This document shows, piece by piece, positions 8,413 to 16,708 of a stretch of 64,000 nucleotides of DNA (position 1 is its first letter; each line of letters opens with the position of its first letter). Position numbers and translations under genes: made by a program. The stretch spans positions 216,646 to 280,645 of the forward strand of contig NZ_JAACJS010000002.1 in NCBI RefSeq assembly GCF_009939005.1. Direction: 5' to 3'. This stretch comes from Sediminibacterium roseum. Its GTDB lineage: Bacteria; Bacteroidota; Bacteroidia; Chitinophagales; Chitinophagaceae. The notes under the pieces are model-generated. The model did not search any database. It worked only from the letters and a program-made list of their open reading frames with translations, and was not told where the DNA came from.

Positions 8413-9450
8413 TTATACGGGGCATTTCTCGTGGTAATTGATCAGCTCTATCGCCGTTCGCTCAATCACAAACCCATTGTACTTTTCCTTTACCTCATCC
8501 AGCACTTCTTCCACTTCTTCCATTGTTTTCAGGGTTACCAGCCGATTGCGGTACTCCTTGATGTTGGGCAAACCCTTCAGGTAATTTGCATAATGCCTGC
8601 GCATTTCGTTGATGCCTGCGATCGGGCCCTTCCATTCGAGCGATTTGCGCAGGTGCTTGCGCGCCACTTCCACCCGTTCTTCCAGCGTTGGCGGCGCCAG
8701 GAGCTCGCCCGTGTTGAGGTAGTGCCTGATCTCGCGGAAGATCCATGGATAGCCAATGGCGGCACGGCCGATCATGATGCCATCTACACCATAACGGTTC
8801 TTGTAATCGGCGGCTTTCTGCGGACTATCAATATCTCCATTTCCAAAAACAGGTATATGGATGCGGGGATTGTTTTTCACTTTTGCGATCAGGGTCCAGT
8901 CGGCCTCACCCTTGTACATCTGCGCGCGCGTGCGGCCATGAATGGCAAGGGCCTTGATGCCGCAATCTTGCAGGCGCTCCGCCACTTCTTCAATATTCTT
9001 GCTGTTATCGTCCCAGCCCAATCTTGTTTTTACGGTAACGGGCAGGGTGGTGCTTTTTACAACCGCGGCGGTGAGGCGAACCATCAGGTCCACATCTTTC
9101 AAAACCCCCGCGCCGGCGCCTTTCATGGCCACTTTTTTAACGGGGCATCCGAAGTTGATATCCAGCAGGTCGGGGTTTACCGCCTCAACGATCCGGGCGC
9201 TCAGCGCCAGCGCTTCCTCATCGCCGCCAAAGATCTGAATGCCCACGGGGCGCTCGTAGTCGAATATGTCGAGCTTCTGGCGGCTTTTGATCGCATCGCG
9301 GATCAGTCCCTCGCTGCTGATGAACTCGGTATACATAAGATCGGCGCCGTTGTCTTTACACACCGCCCTGAATGGCGGGTCGCTCACATCCTCCATCGGC
9401 GCGAGTAATAACGGGAAATCGGGAAGCGTTATCTGATCTATTTTAACCAT
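8413..9450 (-). CDS. dusB: tRNA-dihydrouridine synthase
   Basis: This FMN-dependent enzyme reduces uridine to dihydrouridine in the tRNA D-loop. With the start at 9450 it has 345 residues; a longer frame from 9477 adds nine residues that look non-conserved. The DusB signature is clear: LLLAPMEDVSDPPFR at the N-terminus, catalytic Cys in DINFGCPVKKV (residue 102), AIHGRTRAQMY and FGNGDI in the TIM barrel, then the C-terminal helical tRNA-binding domain. Codon use and composition match the housekeeping neighbours. A TAnnTTTG box on the minus strand lies at 9530-9537. Confidence 0.93.
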   Translation of the reverse strand: MVKIDQITLPDFPLLLAPMEDVSDPPFRAVCKDNGADLMYTEFISSEGLIRDAIKSRQKLDIFDYERPVGIQIFGGDEEALALSARIVEAVNPDLLDINFGCPVKKVAMKGAGAGVLKDVDLMVRLTAAVVKSTTLPVTVKTRLGWDDNSKNIEEVAERLQDCGIKALAIHGRTRAQMYKGEADWTLIAKVKNNPRIHIPVFGNGDIDSPQKAADYKNRYGVDGIMIGRAAIGYPWIFREIRHYLNTGELLAPPTLEERVEVARKHLRKSLEWKGPIAGINEMRRHYANYLKGLPNIKEYRNRLVTLKTMEEVEEVLDEVKEKYNGFVIERTAIELINYHEKCPV

Positions 9451-9529
9451 ATTGCGGGCGAAGGGGTAAAGGGGCATCCATAGGGGTCGCCTTTTATCCC
9501 AAAACAGTTGTAGTGTTTACAATAAACCG

Positions 9530-9537
9530 CAAATTTA
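9530..9537 (-). promoter_or_regulatory. Minus-7 box for dusB
   Basis: The reverse complement reads TAAATTTG, a match to TAnnTTTG, with a TTTG about 22 bp further upstream inside the start of the divergent CPBP gene. The dusB leader would be about 75 nt. Confidence 0.5.
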
Positions 9538-9553
9538 CAATCTTATTTTCACG

Positions 9554-10489
9554 ATGAACCAAAAGCCTGTTATCAATTATCCGTCGCAACTCGCGCTTTT
9601 ATTGGGCCTGATCGGAGTTTTTATGGTGATCTGCGGTCTGCTCATCGGCGTTGCAGGCAGCGCTGTGATGCATGTTAAGGTGGCCGACTTCGGTAAAGCC
9701 ATCCTGCTTCCGGAAAATGCCAACCTTTCGCGTTTGCTCAATACGGTTACCTCTTTTATCGTTTTCGGGTTGCCCGCTTTCTTTCTTGCCAAAGTGCTCA
9801 GCCGTAGGCCTTTTTCACAATTGGGGTTTACTACCGCGCTTAACCTGAAACAGGTGGTTGTGGCCCTGGTGCTCCTGATGATGAGTATTTTTTTGGGCGA
9901 TGCGCTTGCACAGCTCAACCAGCGCATTCCTATTCCGGGCGACTGGCGGGTTTGGGCCAATAAGCTCGAATCGGATTACAGGGCAAGCATGATGTCGATG
10001 GCAACGATGAAAACCTTCGGTGATTATTTACTCGGACTGCTCGTGCTCGCTTTTTTCCCCGCCCTGTTCGAAGAGGTGCTGTTCCGCGGAGGGCTGCAGC
10101 AGGTGATGGTTGGGTGGACGCAAAACAAATGGTTCGGTATAACCATCACAAGCATCCTGTTCAGCGCAATACATTTTTCTTATTTCGGTTTCCTGCCAAG
10201 GATGGCATTGGGAATGATACTTGGGTTTACTTTTTATTACAGTAAGAACATCTGGCTCAGCATACTCATTCATTTTGCAAACAATGCATTGGTGGTGACC
10301 ACGCTCTATGTGCTGGCGAGGCAAGGCAAACCCATTGCTGAAAACGAGGAGACCGTTCCGCTTTGGTTCGGGCTCATTGCATTGCCGTTGATCTTCCTGG
10401 TGTTCCGCTTTTTTAAAAAAGAGAGCGGTCGCGTATTGGTAAGACACGCACAGCATGTTCACTCATCGCCCGAAAACATTGTTTCCTGA
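9554..10489 (+). CDS. CPBP family intramembrane metalloprotease
   Basis: This 311-residue polytopic membrane protein belongs to the CAAX prenyl protease 2 / bacteriocin-processing (ABI) family. The three conserved motifs are present: FEEVLFRGG (Glu173, Glu174, Arg178), SAIHFSYFGF (His207) and LIHFANNA (His240, Asn244). These residues form the metal-dependent intramembrane active site. About eight hydrophobic segments are visible, with a short charged C-terminal tail. The natural substrate of most bacterial members is unknown. The DUF2007 gene starts 1 bp after the stop, so the two form a unit. Confidence 0.88.
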   Translation: MNQKPVINYPSQLALLLGLIGVFMVICGLLIGVAGSAVMHVKVADFGKAILLPENANLSRLLNTVTSFIVFGLPAFFLAKVLSRRPFSQLGFTTALNLKQVVVALVLLMMSIFLGDALAQLNQRIPIPGDWRVWANKLESDYRASMMSMATMKTFGDYLLGLLVLAFFPALFEEVLFRGGLQQVMVGWTQNKWFGITITSILFSAIHFSYFGFLPRMALGMILGFTFYYSKNIWLSILIHFANNALVVTTLYVLARQGKPIAENEETVPLWFGLIALPLIFLVFRFFKKESGRVLVRHAQHVHSSPENIVS

Positions 10490-10490
10490 A

Positions 10491-10700
10491 ATGATCAACT
10501 CCTGGCAAAACATACACACCACGGCCCGTCCCGCAGAAGCGAGCATTATACAAGGTATGCTCGAAGACAACCAGATACCGGTACAGGTGATGAACAAACA
10601 AGACAGCAGTTACCATAATTTCGGATATATTGAGATCTATGTTCCCGGTCACCTGGCGGAAACCGCGAAACAGCTCATCGCAGATACATTGCTGAATTAG
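10491..10700 (+). CDS. DUF2007 domain protein
   Basis: This 69-residue cytosolic protein matches the DUF2007 family (putative prokaryotic signal-transducing protein): an N-terminal strand, ARPAEASIIQGMLEDNQIPV, then a strand-helix unit ending EIYVPGHLAETAKQLI. The fold resembles a ferredoxin-like, PII-type half. The ATG at 10491 directly follows the CPBP stop; an earlier in-frame start at 10455 would overlap that gene by 35 bp and adds unrelated residues. No catalytic residue is evident. Its role with the protease gene is unknown. Confidence 0.8.
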   Translation: MINSWQNIHTTARPAEASIIQGMLEDNQIPVQVMNKQDSSYHNFGYIEIYVPGHLAETAKQLIADTLLN

Positions 10701-10782
10701 CCTTTTCAACGCCGGCACGTGTACTTTTTTCATTTTGTACTTTAGAGACCTTTTTGTTTTAATATTGGTATCAAATAATCCA

Positions 10783-10820
10783 AGGCTCGTAGCTTGCGGC
10801 TCGCGGCTGTAAGCTCAAAT
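10783..10820. repeat. Possible GC-rich dispersed repeat remnant
   Basis: A purine/pyrimidine jingle (AGCTTGCGGCTCGCGGCTG, then AAGCT) with AGCTT/AAGCT ends lies just before cdsA. It has the look of small dispersed repeats between genes, but no second copy is seen in the window. Confidence 0.25.
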
Positions 10821-10832
10821 TCCAACGAACCC

Positions 10833-11732
10833 ATGCCCTTCAACATCGCCACCTTTAAAACCCGCGCACTAACGGCCATTGTGTTTGTTGCCGTAATGCT
10901 GGCGGGACTGCTGTACAACCACTGGAGCTTTCTTGCCTTGTTTTCCGTGATTCATTTCGGATGCTGGATCGAATATCAAAAACTGGTGGGGCTGATCGAT
11001 AAGGATTACCAGCAGATCGGCATCGGACATAAATACGGCGTGATTATACTTGGTTGGGGATTGATGCTTTGGCTGACCGACCAACGATTCAGCTTCGGGC
11101 AAACAAGGCTGTCGGTCATCGGCTGGTCTTTGTTCTGGGTGGGCCTGATCGCTTTTATTTTGAGTGAATTGCTGTTGGCCAAAAAGATCAACCCTAAATT
11201 ATGGGCGCATTCTGTACTTGGCCTTGTTTACATTTCGGTGAGTTGGGGATTGATGATGAAATTGTACGGCAGTTTTTTGCCCGGCATAGAAGCGGGTATT
11301 GAAATGGGCGCCGCAATGGAATATTATCCATGGACCATCCCCGTATTGCTCATCGCCTCTATCTGGATAAACGATACGATGGCCTATGTTGTGGGATCTT
11401 TTATTGGAAAAACGCCGCTCTCTTCCATTTCGCCCAAAAAAACATGGGAAGGAACCATCGGCGGAGCCGTTTTGGCGGTGGTTGCCGTTACATGGATCGG
11501 CACTTACCTGTTTCCATATCCCGGGCCCGTTATGAAAACGATGCTGATCATCTCCCTCACCGCTGCCATTTTTGGCACGCTGGGCGACCTGTTCGAAAGT
11601 AAACTGAAACGCCTCGCGGGCGTTAAAGACAGCGGCCACATCATGCCCGGCCACGGAGGATTTCTCGACAGGTTCGATTCCCTGCTTGTGGCAACCACGG
11701 TTTTGTGGGTGCTGTTCTATTTCTGTTATTGA
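10833..11732 (+). CDS. cdsA: Phosphatidate cytidylyltransferase
   Basis: This 299-residue membrane enzyme makes CDP-diacylglycerol from phosphatidate and CTP, the common precursor of bacterial phospholipids. The CdsA signature is seen near the C-terminus: FESKLKRLAGVKDSGHIMPG, then HGGFLDRFDS, with the conserved SPKKTWEGTIGG earlier. Seven or eight transmembrane segments are visible. The ATG at 10833 was chosen because the frame upstream (from 10794) encodes a non-hydrophobic, repeat-derived stretch. It is followed 71 bp later by phosphatidylserine decarboxylase, the enzyme two steps further towards phosphatidylethanolamine. Confidence 0.93.
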   Translation: MPFNIATFKTRALTAIVFVAVMLAGLLYNHWSFLALFSVIHFGCWIEYQKLVGLIDKDYQQIGIGHKYGVIILGWGLMLWLTDQRFSFGQTRLSVIGWSLFWVGLIAFILSELLLAKKINPKLWAHSVLGLVYISVSWGLMMKLYGSFLPGIEAGIEMGAAMEYYPWTIPVLLIASIWINDTMAYVVGSFIGKTPLSSISPKKTWEGTIGGAVLAVVAVTWIGTYLFPYPGPVMKTMLIISLTAAIFGTLGDLFESKLKRLAGVKDSGHIMPGHGGFLDRFDSLLVATTVLWVLFYFCY

Positions 11733-11778
11733 GCGTAATAACAACCCCCAAGCGCAAACACCAAACCCGAAACTGTCT

Positions 11779-11786
11779 TACATTTG
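11779..11786 (+). promoter_or_regulatory. Minus-7 box for psd
   Basis: TACATTTG matches TAnnTTTG and lies 17 bp before the psd ATG, inside the cdsA-psd gap, so psd probably has its own promoter. Confidence 0.5.
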
Positions 11787-11803
11787 CAGTTCAATCATTT
11801 CCA

Positions 11804-12460
11804 ATGACTATTCACAGAGAAGGATATAAAACGATCGCTATTACCGCGTTGGTCTTCGGGATCTTCAATCTTGCATCATTTACTTTTTTGAGCGCATCGT
11901 TGCCATGGCTGGCAATGGTATTGTTCGCGGTAACGCTTTTCCTTTTCCTGTTCATCATCTCTTTCTTCCGAATCCCGGCCCGCACGCATACGTTCGATGA
12001 CAACAAGATCATTTGTCCGGCCGACGGGAAAGTGGTTGTGATAGAAGAGATCACCGATGTTGAATATTTCAAAGACAGGCGCATACAGGTAAGCATCTTC
12101 ATGAGCCCGGCCAATGTGCACGTGAACCGCAACCCGGTATCGGGGGAAGTCGTTTACAACCAATACCACAAAGGAAAATACCTGGTTGCCTGGCATCCTA
12201 AATCATCCACTGAAAACGAAAGATGGAGCGTGGTAACAAGGAATGCCCATGGTGAGGTGCTTTTCAAACAAATTGCCGGGGCGCTCGCCAAACGCATCTG
12301 CAACTACACCAAGGTTGGGCAAACCGTAAAACAGGGCGATGAATACGGTTTCATCAAATTCGGCAGCCGTGTTGATGTGCTTTTGCCCCTCACCGCTAAA
12401 ATAGATGTGCAGCTGAACCAGGTGGTGCAGGGCGGCGTAACGGTGCTCGCAAGCTGGTAG
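11804..12460 (+). CDS. psd: Phosphatidylserine decarboxylase family protein
   Basis: This 218-residue pyruvoyl enzyme converts phosphatidylserine to phosphatidylethanolamine, the main Bacteroidota phospholipid. It is of the short, archaeal-like type: two N-terminal membrane segments (about 10-55), then CPADGKVV (71-78), the family core SPANVHVNRNP (101-111), and the self-cleavage site Gly187-Ser188 in FIKFGSRVDV. The cleaved Ser becomes the pyruvoyl group. The ATG at 11804 starts the first membrane helix; longer in-frame starts run back into cdsA. Its place directly after cdsA fits a phospholipid pathway pair. Confidence 0.92.
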   Translation: MTIHREGYKTIAITALVFGIFNLASFTFLSASLPWLAMVLFAVTLFLFLFIISFFRIPARTHTFDDNKIICPADGKVVVIEEITDVEYFKDRRIQVSIFMSPANVHVNRNPVSGEVVYNQYHKGKYLVAWHPKSSTENERWSVVTRNAHGEVLFKQIAGALAKRICNYTKVGQTVKQGDEYGFIKFGSRVDVLLPLTAKIDVQLNQVVQGGVTVLASW

Positions 12461-12535
12461 CCGCTCATCACATTTTAACAAAAGGCAACGCTGTATTAGT
12501 CATACTTTAGGTACAACCTTTAAAACAACATACGT

Positions 12536-12733
12536 ATGAAAAAAGTCCTTGTACTCGCAACAGCAGCCCTGCTCGTAACCGCATCTTCTTTCGCAAGCGG
12601 CGATAAAAAGAAAGATTGCGACAAAGAATGCAAAAAAGAATGTAAGAAAACAGAAAAAGCTGAAAAGAAAGAAGTGAAAACAGCAGCCAAAGAAACAAAG
12701 ACGGCTGTTAAACTTTCTGCGAAAAAAGCATAA
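12536..12733 (+). CDS. Small exported Lys/Cys-rich protein
   Basis: This 65-residue protein has a clear signal peptide (1-20, ending SSFAS) and a mature part of about 45 residues made almost entirely of Lys, Glu, Ala and Thr. Three Cys are spaced in KKDCDKECKKECKK, a near-repeat of C-D/K-x-E. It is highly basic. It has its own intergenic region upstream and a strong terminator 22 bp downstream, which supports expression as a single small mRNA. No family is recognised. Metal or anion binding by the Cys/Lys motif is only a possibility. Confidence 0.65.
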   Translation: MKKVLVLATAALLVTASSFASGDKKKDCDKECKKECKKTEKAEKKEVKTAAKETKTAVKLSAKKA

Positions 12734-12754
12734 GGCTTTCTGAAGAAAATAAAC

Positions 12755-12787
12755 GATCCCCTGCACTTGTGCGGGGGATTTTTTTTG
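12755..12787 (+). terminator. Rho-independent terminator
   Basis: A GC-rich stem (ATCCCC... with ...GGGGAT, 12756-12780) is followed by eight T. It ends the small Lys-rich gene. Confidence 0.85.
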
Positions 12788-12871
12788 ATCGGCCCGAGCC
12801 TTAATGATCACAGCCATAGATTCCTGCATACCCTCTCCCTGTAATCAAGGCCGCCATCACGGTTCACCATT

Positions 12872-13567
12872 TCACAAAATCTCCTCCAGCTCCTTCAAAT
12901 GATGAACCACATACGTGGCTTTTACGTGCGGGGTAACTTTGAGGTGGTTCACGAAGATCGTATCCATGCCCGCGTTGATGCCGCCCTGTATATCTGCATC
13001 CTGGTTGTCGCCGATCATGATGCTTTCTTTTGCCTGGGTGCCGCATTTGTTCAGCGCATAATCGAAGATCTCTTTGTTGGGCTTCAGGCTGTTGCTCGTT
13101 TCAGAAGTGATCACCTCAACAAAAAAATGCTGCAGGTTTGAAAACTGGATCTTGTGTTGCTGCACCTTTTCAAAACCATTGGTGATGAGGTGCATGATGT
13201 ATCCTTTGTTTTTCAGGTAGGTAAGAATTTCTACGGTGTACGGGAACAGGCTGTTCTTGCCCGGCAGCTGCTCCAGGAACTGTTGTGCCAGGCTCCGCGC
13301 AAGCGGCTCATCGGCGATTTTGAAATCGAGCAGCGCGAGCCACATCCTTTTCCAGCGCAGCTCTTCCTGTTTGATGAAACCCTTGGTATAACGGTCCCAT
13401 AGCCGCTCGTTGTGGTAACTGTATCGCTGGAAAAAAAGATCAAAATCAGGAACGCCTTTGGCGTGGAGTTCATTGCTGGTATGCAGATCGGCGAGTGTGT
13501 GGCGGGCGTTGGTTTCAAAATCCCAGAGCGTGTGATCGAGATCAAAAAACAGGTGGCGGTACTTCAT
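12872..13567 (-). CDS. YjjG-type HAD pyrimidine nucleotidase
   Basis: This 231-residue haloacid dehalogenase-fold phosphatase matches the YjjG/YfnB group (noncanonical pyrimidine nucleotidase), which hydrolyses nucleoside monophosphates such as dUMP and modified pyrimidines. HAD motif I is FFDLDHTLWDF (nucleophile Asp9, Asp11), motif II is HLITNGFEKVQ, and motifs III/IV are seen around KPNKEIFDYAL and MIGDNQDADIQGG. A helical cap lies between motifs I and II. The start at 13567 opens directly with the first beta strand; a longer frame from 13594 is unlikely. Housecleaning of nucleotide pools is the usual role. Confidence 0.88.
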   Translation of the reverse strand: MKYRHLFFDLDHTLWDFETNARHTLADLHTSNELHAKGVPDFDLFFQRYSYHNERLWDRYTKGFIKQEELRWKRMWLALLDFKIADEPLARSLAQQFLEQLPGKNSLFPYTVEILTYLKNKGYIMHLITNGFEKVQQHKIQFSNLQHFFVEVITSETSNSLKPNKEIFDYALNKCGTQAKESIMIGDNQDADIQGGINAGMDTIFVNHLKVTPHVKATYVVHHLKELEEIL

Positions 13568-13672
13568 GCTGCAAATTACATAAAGTAGGAGCAAGTGCGA
13601 AGTACGGGATCAAATACGAAAAATGAATTCCGGACCAGCGCTCTTACATCATACCTTGTAGTTTCTATTGCT

Positions 13673-13680
13673 TAATTTTG
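13673..13680 (+). promoter_or_regulatory. Minus-7 box for SDR gene
   Basis: TAATTTTG fits TAnnTTTG and lies 15 bp before the ATG at 13696. No clear upstream TTTG element is seen at the expected distance. Confidence 0.45.
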
Positions 13681-13695
13681 TTTCAAACAGATCTT

Positions 13696-14394
13696 ATGAA
13701 CGTTGTTATCACCGGGGCATCAAAGGGAATTGGCAGGGCCATTGCTGAACAGTTTGCGGCAGCGGGCAACACGCTTTTCCTTTGCAGCCGCAACGAAAAG
13801 GAGCTGTATGATACGGTTGCCTTACTGCAAACACAGTTTCCGGGATGCGAAATAAAAGCAAAGCCCGTTGATATGGCCAAAAAATCTTCGGCCATCGAAT
13901 TCGGTGAATGGTGCCTCAGGTTTGGCGTTCCCGATATCGTGGTGAACAACGCCGGGCAGTTTCTACCCGGCAGCCTGTACAATGAAAAAGACAAAACGCT
14001 CGAACAAATGATCGAGGTAAACCTGTACAGCGCCTATCACCTCACGCGTGCTTTTCTTCCTGCAATGATGGCTGCCAGGCGCGGGCATATTTTCAACATG
14101 TGTTCCATTGCATCGCTGAATGCATACGATAACGGCGGGAGTTACAGCATCAGCAAATTTGCCCTGCTCGGCTTCAGCAAAAACCTTCGCGAAGAGTTGA
14201 AACCCCATGGCATCAAAGTTACAGCGGTTTGTCCCGGCGCAACCATGAGCGCTAGCTGGGACGGCGCAGATGTTGATCCCGCAAGAATTATGAAAGCTGA
14301 GGATGTTGCAAAAATGATCTATGCTTCTTCGCAATTATCACCACAGGCGGTGGTGGAAGATATTGTTTTAAGACCGTTGCTGGGTGATTTGTAA
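13696..14394 (+). CDS. Short-chain dehydrogenase/reductase
   Basis: This 232-residue classical SDR has the nucleotide-binding TGASKGIG (6-13), the NNAG motif (84-87), and the catalytic Tyr150 and Lys154 in SYSISKFA with a Ser at 137 or 140. Classical SDRs oxidise or reduce hydroxyl/keto groups with NAD(P)(H). No residue pattern identifies the substrate; 3-ketoacyl reductase-like or sepiapterin reductase-like activity are both possible. The start at 13696 opens directly with the first Rossmann strand. It converges on the flavin reductase gene with 43 bp between stops. Confidence 0.9.
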   Translation: MNVVITGASKGIGRAIAEQFAAAGNTLFLCSRNEKELYDTVALLQTQFPGCEIKAKPVDMAKKSSAIEFGEWCLRFGVPDIVVNNAGQFLPGSLYNEKDKTLEQMIEVNLYSAYHLTRAFLPAMMAARRGHIFNMCSIASLNAYDNGGSYSISKFALLGFSKNLREELKPHGIKVTAVCPGATMSASWDGADVDPARIMKAEDVAKMIYASSQLSPQAVVEDIVLRPLLGDL

Positions 14395-14437
14395 GCATTA
14401 AGATTGAGATCATCACAACCATTCTTATCGCATTGCG

Positions 14438-15319
14438 CTATTCCCCTGCCAGCAGGATTTGCCACGCATCCTGTACCCGCCCCTCTTTCAATAACTCCGA
14501 TGCATACAGGTGCAGTTCTTTTTCCATCTCTGCCGGACTAACAGCATAATACTGCACGATGTTTTTCAGCCGGTCATCGCTGAACGAAGGATCGATCACG
14601 GGCATATCGTGTACATTTCCCAACATGCCCAAATGATTGCCCGTTAAAACAGCGCTGTTGCGGATGCCCTGTGGTAATGCGTCAACTCCAATGCCGAGTT
14701 TCGTATTTGGTTTTTCCACTTGAAAGAGATTGTTCGCATCCACCTTGCAATACCAATCACCACCGAGCCTCGCAACGTGTTGCATTTTCAGCTGGTCAAT
14801 TTTTCCATCGCTGCCAAGAATGCTGTCGGCAACATGCATGCACAACACTTCGGCGATCACGAGCTGCCCGGCGCCGCCTTCGTTGCCAAGGCTTTTTATT
14901 TCGTTGACCCTGCATTCGAGTTTGATCTTTGCTTCTTTCACCATCGGCGGCTTTACAATGGAAGCAGCTTCCTTCGTGAAACCGGATTTGGTGAACTCAT
15001 CCACACCTTTTGGAAATTCGCAGCTCGACAAACTGGTTTGCTGCACCATATCATAATCAACAATATTGATCACGCATTCTGGTATTTCCATCACATTTTC
15101 GAGGGTATGCTTGGTGGTATTGTCGCGCACCCTCCTGCATGGAGAGAAAATAACAACGGGTGGGTTTGAGCTGAACAGGTTGAAAAAACTGAACGGGCTC
15201 AGGTTTACCAGGCCATCGTTCCCGATCGTACTTGCAAAACAGATCGGCCTTGGTGCAATTGCGTGCTGCAGCCATTGTTGTTTTTCTACCGTGGTTATTT
15301 TTTGAAGATCGATGAACAT
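14438..15319 (-). CDS. Flavin reductase family protein
   Basis: This 293-residue protein has an N-terminal FMN-binding split-barrel domain of the flavin reductase type (ARPICFASTI-like APRPICFAST, then GLVNLSPFSFFN and PPVVIFSPC). Members bind FMN and reduce flavins for a partner oxygenase or act as oxidoreductases. The C-terminal 90 residues form an extra region with helices, longer than in the short reductases of about 170-200 residues. The ATG at 15319 was chosen over a longer frame because the domain begins there. It is last in a minus-strand run with two M16 peptidase genes, 79 bp after the second. Confidence 0.85.
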   Translation of the reverse strand: MFIDLQKITTVEKQQWLQHAIAPRPICFASTIGNDGLVNLSPFSFFNLFSSNPPVVIFSPCRRVRDNTTKHTLENVMEIPECVINIVDYDMVQQTSLSSCEFPKGVDEFTKSGFTKEAASIVKPPMVKEAKIKLECRVNEIKSLGNEGGAGQLVIAEVLCMHVADSILGSDGKIDQLKMQHVARLGGDWYCKVDANNLFQVEKPNTKLGIGVDALPQGIRNSAVLTGNHLGMLGNVHDMPVIDPSFSDDRLKNIVQYYAVSPAEMEKELHLYASELLKEGRVQDAWQILLAGE

Positions 15320-15398
15320 GTTTTTAGCTTTGAGCCTTGCGCCGGGCCAGGCGCTTTTTTGTTGATCCTGCTGTTTTGTAATTGTCCGCACCTGAACG

Positions 15399-16679
15399 CT
15401 ACACTACCACCAATTCGTAAAATTCTTCCGGGTTCAGGTATTTCTTTGCGAGTTCCTGTATCTCCTCTGCGGTTATGGATTGAACGGTTCGGATGCTGTT
15501 GTAAAAATATTCTTCCGTCAGGCCATTGAGAATATAATTTTTCCACCGCGCAATTATGTGGAAGGGGCCGTCGAGGTCTGCGAGCAGTGATCCGATCATA
15601 TAGTTGCGCACCAGGTCCAGTTCCTCCGCTTCTACCGGTTCGTTGCGCAATATTTCCATTTCCTTGTAAACCTCTTCAATCGTTGCTTCGCATACATCGC
15701 GCCCGGCTTCGGTGCTGATGAGCCATGCACTTTCGTGGATGTGGTTTTGCATGTAACTGTGTATGCCGTAAGTATATCCCTTCTCCTCGCGTATGTTGCT
15801 CATCAGTCTCGAACCAAAAAAACCGCCGTAAATATTATTCAACACCTGCGCCTTTGAGAAATCTGGATGCTTCCTGTTGGGAAAAGGACGCGCAATGCGT
15901 ATGGCACCCTGCACGCCATCGGCGTCGTTGATGATGTTGTATTTCTTTTTTTCTGAAGGTTCGGTATTGTATTGCACCTGCGGAAGAACGGCTTTATTCA
16001 GCGGCAGCGTTCCGAACGACCGGTTCAACTGCGCTGCAAGGTCTGCCGGCGGTTTGCCCGCAACAAACATCATACATTTGCCTTCGGTATAAAATTTACG
16101 GTAGAAGGCAACGAGTTCTTCACGGTTTATGTTCTCGTAGTCGAGGGTGGATGTGTATTTTCCATAAGGATGATGAAAACCATACACGTACTCATCGATC
16201 AGGCGGTTGGCAATAAAATCGCATTTCTTAAGGTTCACTTCAAGCCTTTGCTTCTGGTTCTGTTTGTAAATGGCTATCTCGTCTTCCGGGAAAATGCTTT
16301 CTGTGATCAGCTCTGCAACAACCGGCAGCAATTCGGCCAGGTGCTTGCTGAGGCAATGCAAAGTGATGATGGCCGTTTCGTTGTAACAGCTCCTGTTCAG
16401 GTATGCCCCATAAAATTCGAAGTGCTCGTTGATGGCAAATGCCTTTTTCTGTTTTGTTCCGTTCTTTAGTAAAAAGTTGGTTGTTGCCGCAACAATGTTT
16501 TTTTCTTCATACCAGTTGCCTGCATAAAAAACCCATTCAACCAGCAACACTTCCTGCGCGCCGGCATCGATGCTGTACACGGGTACGTTGTTGTCGAGTG
16601 TGAAGTGTTCGTAGGGTTTTAACTGCAGGTTCATGTTCACTGCATCAATAATATCGGGAGCCGTTTTTCTGTCTGGCAT
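15399..16679 (-). CDS. M16 peptidase family, non-catalytic partner
   Basis: This 426-residue protein has the two-domain M16 (pitrilysin/insulinase) fold, but the zinc-binding HxxEH is absent: the equivalent region reads NEHFEFYGA without the metal ligands. The C-terminal signature is intact (FGSRLMSNIREEKGYTYG), which holds the Arg/Tyr substrate contacts of the family. In bacterial and mitochondrial two-subunit M16 enzymes one subunit carries zinc and the other binds substrate. The gene lies 29 bp downstream of the catalytic-type gene, so the pair very likely forms a heterodimeric clam-shell peptidase. It carries no signal peptide, so a cytoplasmic location is likely. Confidence 0.9.
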   Translation of the reverse strand: MPDRKTAPDIIDAVNMNLQLKPYEHFTLDNNVPVYSIDAGAQEVLLVEWVFYAGNWYEEKNIVAATTNFLLKNGTKQKKAFAINEHFEFYGAYLNRSCYNETAIITLHCLSKHLAELLPVVAELITESIFPEDEIAIYKQNQKQRLEVNLKKCDFIANRLIDEYVYGFHHPYGKYTSTLDYENINREELVAFYRKFYTEGKCMMFVAGKPPADLAAQLNRSFGTLPLNKAVLPQVQYNTEPSEKKKYNIINDADGVQGAIRIARPFPNRKHPDFSKAQVLNNIYGGFFGSRLMSNIREEKGYTYGIHSYMQNHIHESAWLISTEAGRDVCEATIEEVYKEMEILRNEPVEAEELDLVRNYMIGSLLADLDGPFHIIARWKNYILNGLTEEYFYNSIRTVQSITAEEIQELAKKYLNPEEFYELVVV

Positions 16680-16708
16680 GTTTGTGGGTATTAAACAGTG
16701 ATACTGTT

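Noticed and set aside
8431..9408. 325-codon plus-strand frame
   Set aside because: It lies entirely antisense to dusB; the dusB motifs are unambiguous and the frame reads like a GC-biased shadow.
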